Below are positions 1 to 8,535 of a stretch of 8,535 nucleotides of DNA, in pieces. The translations under genes were made by a program, and so were the position numbers. This stretch comes from Desulfoprunum sp. (lineage in GTDB: Bacteria > Desulfobacterota > Desulfobulbia > Desulfobulbales > Desulfocapsaceae), in the NCBI GenBank assembly GCA_030696435.1, contig JAUYSF010000418.1:1-8535 (forward strand), given 5' to 3'. Position 1 is the stretch's first letter. The number at the start of each line of letters is the position of its first letter. The notes under the pieces are model-generated. The model did no database searches. It worked only from the letters and a program-made list of their open reading frames with translations, and was not told where the DNA came from.

Positions 1-1833
1 GCCGTCTATCGTCTTGGTAAGTATAAAAAATCCAACCAGAATACCTGTTTCACCCAGACACCGCTGGTGCTCCCCGGCACCAGGGTGACAAGGGGTACCG
101 TCCTGGCCGATGGACCGTCCTGTGAGCAGGGCGAACTGGCCCTGGGGAAAAATGTCACAATAGCCTTTATGCCCTGGCGAGGTTTCAACTTTGAGGACTC
201 GATTCTGATCAACGAGAGACTGCTCAAGGAAGATACCTTCACCTCTGTACATATTGAGGTGTTTGAGACAATGGCTCGGGATACCAAACTGGGAAAAGAA
301 GAGATCACCCGAGATATCCCGAATGTCAGTGAAGAGACGCTGCGCAATCTTGACGATTCTGGCATTGTCAGGATAGGTGCCGAGGTCAAGGCTGGCGACA
401 CTCTTGTCGGTAAGGTTACCCCGAAAGGTGAAACCGTTCTTTCCCCTGAAGAAAAACTCCTCAGAGCGATCTTCGGTGAAAAAGCTCAGGATGTAAAGGA
501 CTCTTCTCTGCGTGTCCCCCCCGGTGTTTCGGGTATTGTCATTGATGCCAAGGTGTTTTCTCGCAAAGGGGTCGACAAAGATGAGCGGTCCCTAATGATA
601 GAGGACTTAGAGATAGAAAAGCTCAATCAAGATAAGATTGATGAGATCCGGAGCCTGAAGCGTGGTGTTTGCCGAGAAATTGGCAATATCATCGCTGGTC
701 GTACTGCAAAAGGCGACATTATCGGTGTATCCGGGCAGGTTGTGGTCAAACTCGGAAAGAAAATTAGTGCTGATATGGCCCTTGAAATTGGATTTCATAA
801 TCTGCGTGACATCGACTTCTCTGAGAAAAATAAGTACGAAGACCTTATAGATGCCGCCTTTGCGCGGTATGATAAGCAGGCCCGTCTCATTTCCGACCGT
901 TATGATGGAATTATCGACAGGATGCGAAAAGGAGACGACCTGCCTCCCGGTGTGGTTAAGATGGTCAAGGTGTATGTTGCGACCAAACGTAAACTGTCAG
1001 TCGGTGATAAAATGGCCGGTCGGCACGGCAACAAAGGTGTTGTCTCACGACTACTTCCAGAAGAGGATATGCCATTTTTTGCCGACGGAACCACAGTCGA
1101 TATAGTGCTCAACCCGCTGGGCGTACCATCACGTATGAATGTCGGCCAGGTACTCGAGGTTCATCTTGGGTTTGCTGCAAAAAAACTTGGTGAGCAGCTT
1201 GAGCTACTTGCCCGCGAGCATGCTGTGGAGGCAATCAAGAAGAAACTTGAGGCTGTCTATGCCAAGGATGAATATGAGGCCATTGTCACAGGCAAGGACG
1301 ATAGCGAGCTCATTGCCTGGGCGCGAGAACATCAGAAGGGTCTGCACATGGCGAGTCCGGTATTCGACGGTGCGGAAGAGGGGCAGATACGTCGCCTGCT
1401 TGTGGAAGCAGGGGTTGATGAGGTTGGCCAGAGTCAATTGTATGATGGTCTGACGGGCGAGCCCTTTATGAACAAGGTTACTGTTGGTGTCATGTATATG
1501 CTGAAACTACATCACCTTGTCGATAATAAAATTCATGCGCGATCTACAGGGCCATATTCACTTGTGACCCAGCAGCCTCTTGGTGGCAAGGCCCAGTTTG
1601 GCGGACAGAGACTCGGTGAGATGGAGGTGTGGGCAATGGAGGCTTATGGGGCCGCCTATACACTCAAAGAGTTCCTGACGGCTAAATCTGACGATGTTGA
1701 AGGTCGTACCACCATGTATGAACGTATCGTCAAAGGGAATAATTTTCTGACAACAGGCCTGCCTGAGTCCTTCCACGTTCTCGTCAAAGAGCTGCAGGGA
1801 CTATGTCTGAATATGGAATTACTCGAAGATTAA
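1..1833 (+). CDS. rpoB: RNA polymerase beta subunit, C-terminal part (5' end outside window)
   Basis: Beta subunit of DNA-dependent RNA polymerase, which with beta' forms the catalytic cleft. The reading frame is open from base 1, so the start lies upstream; the GTG at 67 is an internal valine, not a start. The visible 610 residues correspond to roughly E. coli residue 749 to the end. Landmarks are NFEDS at fragment residues 63-67 (E. coli E813/D814), KVTPKGE at 138-144, and [12 protein letters not shown] at 335-346, holding the two active-site lysines (K337 and K345, E. coli K1065 and K1073). The clamp-side C-terminus includes [17 protein letters not shown] and ends in NMELLED, as in the family. 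The 813-1065 interval is about 20 residues longer than in E. coli and contains the lineage insertion (about 196-310). The rifampicin-site clusters lie upstream of the window. Next gene: rpoC, 136 nt downstream. Identification is secure. Confidence 0.98.
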   Translation, partial: AVYRLGKYKKSNQNTCFTQTPLVLPGTRVTRGTVLADGPSCEQGELALGKNVTIAFMPWRGFNFEDSILINERLLKEDTFTSVHIEVFETMARDTKLGKEEITRDIPNVSEETLRNLDDSGIVRIGAEVKAGDTLVGKVTPKGETVLSPEEKLLRAIFGEKAQDVKDSSLRVPPGVSGIVIDAKVFSRKGVDKDERSLMIEDLEIEKLNQDKIDEIRSLKRGVCREIGNIIAGRTAKGDIIGVSGQVVVKLGKKISADMALEIGFHNLRDIDFSEKNKYEDLIDAAFARYDKQARLISDRYDGIIDRMRKGDDLPPGVVKMVKVYVATKRKLSVGDKMAGRHGNKGVVSRLLPEEDMPFFADGTTVDIVLNPLGVPSRMNVGQVLEVHLGFAAKKLGEQLELLAREHAVEAIKKKLEAVYAKDEYEAIVTGKDDSELIAWAREHQKGLHMASPVFDGAEEGQIRRLLVEAGVDEVGQSQLYDGLTGEPFMNKVTVGVMYMLKLHHLVDNKIHARSTGPYSLVTQQPLGGKAQFGGQRLGEMEVWAMEAYGAAYTLKEFLTAKSDDVEGRTTMYERIVKGNNFLTTGLPESFHVLVKELQGLCLNMELLED

Positions 1834-1875
1834 AGAGTCCATTTTCTTCGAGTTGTATCGGAGACACTGGACTCT
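1834..1875 (+). promoter_or_regulatory. Predicted RNA hairpin directly after the rpoB stop codon
   Basis: The first base after the rpoB TAA begins a long two-part inverted repeat. The outer stem is eight perfect pairs, AGAGTCCA (1834-1841) with TGGACTCT (1868-1875). A 3x3 internal loop separates it from an inner stem of seven pairs including one G-U, TCTTCGA (1845-1851) with TCGGAGA (1858-1864), closed by a 6-nt loop. No T-run follows (the next bases are ctatatatat), so it does not look like an intrinsic terminator. A role in mRNA processing, 3'-end protection of the rpoB message, or pausing is inference. The pairing itself is seen directly. Confidence 0.5.
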
Positions 1876-1912
1876 CTATATATATCCCAGTTAGGGCATA
1901 ATCTCTTCAAGA

Positions 1913-1937
1913 TCCGACCCGGACTGCCGTAGTCGGA
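1913..1937 (+). promoter_or_regulatory. Predicted RNA hairpin upstream of rpoC
   Basis: TCCGAC (1913-1918) pairs perfectly with GTCGGA (1932-1937). Inside it CGG (1920-1922) pairs with CCG (1927-1929) around a 4-nt loop, with a small asymmetric internal loop between. The structure ends 21 nt before the rpoC Shine-Dalgarno sequence, so it would leave the ribosome site exposed. No T-run follows, so termination is unlikely. Function unknown; it may help define the rpoC leader or a processing point. Confidence 0.4.
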
Positions 1938-1958
1938 CAAATCCTATAATACGAGGGA

Positions 1959-1966
1959 GAGGTGAT
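1959..1966 (+). promoter_or_regulatory. Ribosome binding site of rpoC (supports the GTG start)
   Basis: GAGGTGAT is a near-complete match to the 16S rRNA 3' end complement. Its GAGG core ends 7 nt before the GTG at 1970. No other in-frame start lies between the upstream in-frame stop (TAG, 1892-1894) and 1970, so this site fixes the rpoC start. Confidence 0.85.
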
Positions 1967-1969
1967 CGC

Positions 1970-6016
<4,047 letters not shown>

Positions 6017-6053
6017 TGGAGAGTATAAAACCAACAGCAAAAGGTTTTTCATC

Positions 6054-6082
6054 TTGACACATTTGTAATGGTGGGGTAAATA
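6054..6082 (+). promoter_or_regulatory. Candidate sigma-70 type promoter for the rpsL-rpsG-fusA block
   Basis: A perfect -35 hexamer TTGACA (6054-6059) is followed after 17 nt by TAAATA (6077-6082), a weak -10 matching at three of six positions including the leading TA. Transcription would begin near 6089, giving a leader of about 86 nt before the rpsL ATG. It lies downstream of rpoC and in front of the str-type genes, where E. coli also has a promoter. The ideal -35 and spacing favour it; the poor -10 is the main doubt. Confidence 0.5.
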
Positions 6083-6158
6083 TCTTTTCTTTCGTGCTGA
6101 AAATTTAAGACCGATCTGCAGCCGGATACTCGGCGAAACAAAAATAGGTTAGTCAAAC

Positions 6159-6163
6159 AGGAG
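6159..6163 (+). promoter_or_regulatory. Ribosome binding site of rpsL
   Basis: AGGAG lies 11 nt before the ATG at 6175, slightly farther than the common optimum. No closer purine-rich site is present. The ATG fits the conserved S12 N-terminus (MPTINQLVR). Confidence 0.65.
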
Positions 6164-6174
6164 CAGTAAACGCA

Positions 6175-6546
6175 ATGCCAACAATTAACCAACTCGTAAG
6201 GCAGGGTAGAAAGAAGATTGTCAAAAAGACAAACACCCCCGCTTTAAAAGGATCACCTCAGAAACGAGGTGTCTGTGTACGTGTATATACCACAACCCCC
6301 AAAAAGCCGAACTCTGCTCTGCGAAAGGTTGCCAGGGTAAGATTGACGAACGGAATTGAGGTAACATCATATATTCCCGGTATAGGTCACAACCTGCAGG
6401 AGCATTCAGTCGTGCTTATACGCGGTGGAAGAGTGAAAGATCTTCCTGGTGTGCGGTATCATGTTATCCGTGGTACTTTGGACACATTGGGTGTAACTGC
6501 CAGGCGCCAGGGGCGTTCGAAATATGGAGCTAAGCGGCCTTCTTGA
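6175..6546 (+). CDS. rpsL: 30S ribosomal protein S12
   Basis: Small-subunit protein at the decoding centre, where it contributes to tRNA selection and accuracy. It is 123 residues long, normal for the family, with the conserved N-terminus MPTINQLVR. The loop [12 protein letters not shown] (40-51) contains K43, and [11 protein letters not shown] (86-96) contains K88. Both are the unmutated residues, so the classic high-level streptomycin-resistance substitutions are absent. D89 is the aspartate that RimO methylthiolates in E. coli; whether this organism modifies it cannot be seen. The protein ends SKYGAKRPS, a typical S12 tail. It is first in the S12-S7-EF-G cluster, preceded by the candidate promoter at 6054-6082. 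Its TGA stop overlaps an ATG (TGATG), and rpsG begins 27 nt later, so translational coupling to rpsG is plausible. Confidence 0.98.
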   Translation: MPTINQLVRQGRKKIVKKTNTPALKGSPQKRGVCVRVYTTTPKKPNSALRKVARVRLTNGIEVTSYIPGIGHNLQEHSVVLIRGGRVKDLPGVRYHVIRGTLDTLGVTARRQGRSKYGAKRPS

Positions 6547-6557
6547 TGAGGGGTGCT

Positions 6558-6568
6558 GAGGTGAGGGG
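6558..6568 (+). promoter_or_regulatory. Ribosome binding site of rpsG (two overlapping candidates)
   Basis: The spacer before rpsG holds GAGGTGA (6558-6564) and, overlapping it, GAGGGG (6563-6568). The second ends 5 nt before the ATG at 6574 and the first has the better anti-Shine-Dalgarno match. Either supports this start. Confidence 0.7.
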
Positions 6569-6573
6569 ATAAA

Positions 6574-7047
6574 ATGTCACGCAGAAAAACTATTGAAAAA
6601 CGACCGATAGACGCAGATGAACGGTTTGGTAGCGTTCTGGTAAGTAAATTTACGAACGGCTTGATGGAGAGAGGGAAGAAAAGTGTAGCGCAGCGCATAT
6701 TCTATGATGCCATGGATATCGTCACCTCCAAAATTCAGGAGACTGACTCGCTGACCGTTTTCGAAGAGGCAATGGAAAAGGTTCGCCCCAAGGTTGAGGT
6801 AAAGTCACGCCGTGTGGGTGGTGCAACCTATCAGGTGCCCATGGAAGTGCGACAGACCCGGCGAAATGCTCTGGCTATCCGCTGGATAATCAACTATTCC
6901 AAATCCCGTTCCGGAAAGTCGATGTCTGAGAAACTGGCTGCGGAGCTTATGGATGCCTACAATAATCGCGGTGCTTCGGTAAAAAAACGTGACGATACGC
7001 ATCGTATGGCCGAGGCCAATAAGGCCTTTGCCCATTATCGTTGGTAA
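6574..7047 (+). CDS. rpsG: 30S ribosomal protein S7
   Basis: Primary 16S rRNA-binding protein that nucleates assembly of the 30S head and lies near the E-site tRNA. It is 157 residues long, the usual size. [20 protein letters not shown] is a typical N-terminus. The conserved [28 protein letters not shown] block spans about 69-92, followed by R-rich helices with [10 protein letters not shown]. It ends in AHYRW, without the C-terminal extension found in E. coli K-12. In E. coli, S7 represses its operon by binding the rpsL-rpsG intercistronic mRNA; here that spacer is only 27 nt, so the same site is unlikely to be present. fusA follows after 65 nt. Identification is secure. Confidence 0.98.
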   Translation: MSRRKTIEKRPIDADERFGSVLVSKFTNGLMERGKKSVAQRIFYDAMDIVTSKIQETDSLTVFEEAMEKVRPKVEVKSRRVGGATYQVPMEVRQTRRNALAIRWIINYSKSRSGKSMSEKLAAELMDAYNNRGASVKKRDDTHRMAEANKAFAHYRW

Positions 7048-7101
7048 TATCAAATATTGTAGCTCGATGAGGTTGGCGTCAGCGGTATACAAGATACTTT
7101 T

Positions 7102-7106
7102 GAGGT
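7102..7106 (+). promoter_or_regulatory. Ribosome binding site of fusA (decides the start)
   Basis: GAGGT sits 6 nt before the ATG at 7113, and an in-frame TGA at 7101-7103 overlaps it, so translation cannot begin farther upstream. A TTG at 7110 and GTG at 7116 are weaker alternatives. The ATG at 7143 would leave EF-G without part of its normal N-terminus. Confidence 0.75.
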
Positions 7107-7112
7107 ACGTTG

Positions 7113-8535
7113 ATGGTGGCCCGGAGAGAGGATTTGGCAAGCATGCGCAATATTGGCATAATGGCCCATATTGACGCAGGAAAGACCACTACGACAGAGC
7201 GAATACTTTATTACACTGGGAAATCGTACAAAATTGGTGAGGTTCATGAGGGTACAGCCATCATGGACTGGATGGAGCAGGAACAGGAAAGAGGGATTAC
7301 GATAACTTCTGCAGCAACTACCTGTTTTTGGAAGAATCATAAAATCAATATCATTGATACGCCGGGTCACGTTGATTTCACTATTGAGGTGGAAAGGTGT
7401 TTGAGGGTGCTTGATGGTGTGATTGCAGTCTTTTGCGCGGTCGGAGGTGTGGAGCCACAGTCAGAGACTGTTTGGCGGCAGGCTGATAAATATACCATTC
7501 CACGGATCGCCTTCATCAACAAGATGGACCGTGTCGGTGCAGATTTTAAACGTTGCATAGAGATGATGGTGAAAAGGCTGGGGGCTAATCCCTTGCCGAT
7601 CCAGATTCCGGTAGGAACTGAAGCAGAGTTTGAAGGTGTAATAGATCTAATAGAAGAGAAAATGCTGGTATTCACAGAGCAGTCTCTTGGGCAGGATATC
7701 ATTGAGTTAGAGATTTCTGCCCCATACATAAATGAATTCACGGCCGCACGTATGGCACTCCTCGAGAAGTTGGCCGACTTCGATGAGGGTGTCATGGAAA
7801 AATTCTTAAACGATACATCGATATCAAAGACTGAGATTTATAACGCTCTCAGAAAAGCGACACTGGCGTTGGATATTGTGCCAGTGTTATGTGGGAGCGC
7901 TTTTAAGAATAAAGGTGTGCAACCTTTGCTTGATAGCGTTATACGCTATTTGCCTTCTCCGCTTGATGTGCCAGCTGTTGAGGGCATGGATCACGATGGA
8001 AAGCTGGTGCGAAGGGAAGCTGATCCCGATAAGCCGTTTGTGGGGTTAGTGTTCAAGCTAATGAGCGATGCTTTTGTTGAAAATCTGGCCTTTGTCAGGA
8101 TCTATTCAGGTAGACTTTCGCTAGGCGATAAGATAATTAATCCGGTAAAAGGTAAGCAAGAAAAAGTCGCCAAAATACTCAAGCTTCATGCTAATAAACG
8201 TGAAGAGGTCTCAGAGCTGGCAGCGGGCGATATTGGGGCAATTGCTGGGCTCAAGTTCACCACCACTGGTGATACGCTGTGCGGAAAAGGTGATTTTATC
8301 GTTCTGGAAAGAATGGACTTCCCCGAACCCGTGATTGGAATCGCCATTGAGCCAAAAAGCAAGGCGGAAGAAAAAAAACTTGCCGAAACTCTGCAGAAAA
8401 TAGCGAATGAAGACCCATCGTTTACCATCTCAGTGAATCGAGACACTGGGCAGACCATAATTGCGGGAATGGGGGAGTTGCATCTTGAAATCATAGTAGA
8501 TCGCTTGTTGAATGATTTCAAAATTGGAGCAAGTG
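7113..8535 (+). CDS. fusA: Translation elongation factor G, N-terminal two thirds (3' end outside window)
   Basis: Ribosomal translocase GTPase, moving tRNAs and mRNA after peptide transfer. The frame is open to the right edge: 474 codons plus one base, against about 690-700 in full EF-G. The G domain comes first: G1 AHIDAGKT (18-25), G2 RGITIT (60-65), G3 DTPGH (82-86), G4 NKMD (136-139), G5 GSAF (261-264). Domain II (about 290-400) ends near TTGDTLC. Domain III begins near [12 protein letters not shown] and reaches EDPSF and GMGELHLEI (452-460), where the window ends shortly after. The protein lacks the short insertion seen after TTAFW in E. coli EF-G. No frameshift or lost motif is visible, so this looks functional. 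It follows rpsG in the standard str order; a tuf gene would be expected next but is not in the window. Some desulfobacterotal genomes encode several EF-G paralogues, so subfamily is not settled here. Confidence 0.98.
   Translation, partial: MVARREDLASMRNIGIMAHIDAGKTTTTERILYYTGKSYKIGEVHEGTAIMDWMEQEQERGITITSAATTCFWKNHKINIIDTPGHVDFTIEVERCLRVLDGVIAVFCAVGGVEPQSETVWRQADKYTIPRIAFINKMDRVGADFKRCIEMMVKRLGANPLPIQIPVGTEAEFEGVIDLIEEKMLVFTEQSLGQDIIELEISAPYINEFTAARMALLEKLADFDEGVMEKFLNDTSISKTEIYNALRKATLALDIVPVLCGSAFKNKGVQPLLDSVIRYLPSPLDVPAVEGMDHDGKLVRREADPDKPFVGLVFKLMSDAFVENLAFVRIYSGRLSLGDKIINPVKGKQEKVAKILKLHANKREEVSELAAGDIGAIAGLKFTTTGDTLCGKGDFIVLERMDFPEPVIGIAIEPKSKAEEKKLAETLQKIANEDPSFTISVNRDTGQTIIAGMGELHLEIIVDRLLNDFKIGAS

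Noticed and set aside
67..69. GTG at 67 as a start codon for a shorter protein.
   Set aside because: The frame is open to base 1 and the upstream residues ([14 protein letters not shown]) match internal RpoB sequence, so this is an interior valine.
1945..1950. Perfect TATAAT upstream of rpoC, a possible -10 element.
   Set aside because: No acceptable -35 lies 16-18 nt upstream (the bases there are gactgc or close), and transcription would start inside or next to the Shine-Dalgarno sequence, leaving almost no leader.
6027..6050. AAAACC/GGTTTT inverted repeat ending in T residues after rpoC, a possible terminator.
   Set aside because: Only two of six pairs are G-C, the loop is 10 nt, and the T residues are mostly inside the stem, so it is too weak to call a rho-independent terminator.
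6096..6107. GCTGAAAATTTA in the rpsL leader, resembling a boxA antitermination element.
   Set aside because: It lacks the CTTT core of boxA and no boxB-like hairpin was seen; the similarity is limited to AT-rich bases.
6111..6134. Short inverted repeats in the rpsL leader (GCCG/CGGC and alternative CCGA/TCGG).
   Set aside because: Each is only four pairs, too short to support a regulatory structure without comparative data.
7067..7174. Small plus-strand frame (ATG 7067, 35 codons) overlapping the fusA start.
   Set aside because: It has no Shine-Dalgarno sequence, overlaps fusA out of frame, and has no recognisable product.

Overview
This window is an ordinary, well-conserved stretch of bacterial core genome. 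It carries the 3' part of rpoB, all of rpoC, then rpsL, rpsG and the 5' two thirds of fusA, all on the + strand. I found no mobile element, CRISPR array, tRNA, rRNA or unfamiliar gene, and no new biological system. RpoC carries the trigger-loop insertion (SI3), and its zinc-binding and active-site motifs lie close to E. coli spacing. RpoB keeps the lineage insertion before its active-site lysines. These traits point to a Gram-negative proteobacterial or desulfobacterotal organism. The overall flavour of the proteins and the direct rpoBC-rpsL-rpsG-fusA linkage suggest Desulfobacterota, perhaps a Desulfobulbales relative. That placement is inference, made without a database search.

Layout: rpoB (cut by the left edge) occupies 1-1833. 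A 136-nt gap (1834-1969) holds two predicted RNA hairpins and a strong ribosome binding site, and is followed by rpoC (1970-6016, GTG start). A 158-nt gap (6017-6174) holds a TTGACA-type promoter candidate and the rpsL leader. Then come rpsL (6175-6546), a 27-nt spacer, rpsG (6574-7047), a 65-nt spacer and fusA (7113 to the right edge, incomplete). No gene-free stretch exceeds 160 nt.

The genes make the machinery of gene expression. RpoB and RpoC form the catalytic core of RNA polymerase. S12 and S7 are small-subunit ribosomal proteins of the decoding centre and the head. EF-G drives translocation. The rpoBC end and the start of the str operon are joined head to tail. They could be read as one unit by read-through, with the promoter at about 6054-6082 giving the ribosomal block its own supply of transcripts. 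I saw no convincing rho-independent terminator. The points most worth checking are non-coding: the hairpins between rpoB and rpoC, the promoter before rpsL, and the rpsL-rpsG spacer, which is too short for the S7 autoregulatory site known from E. coli.
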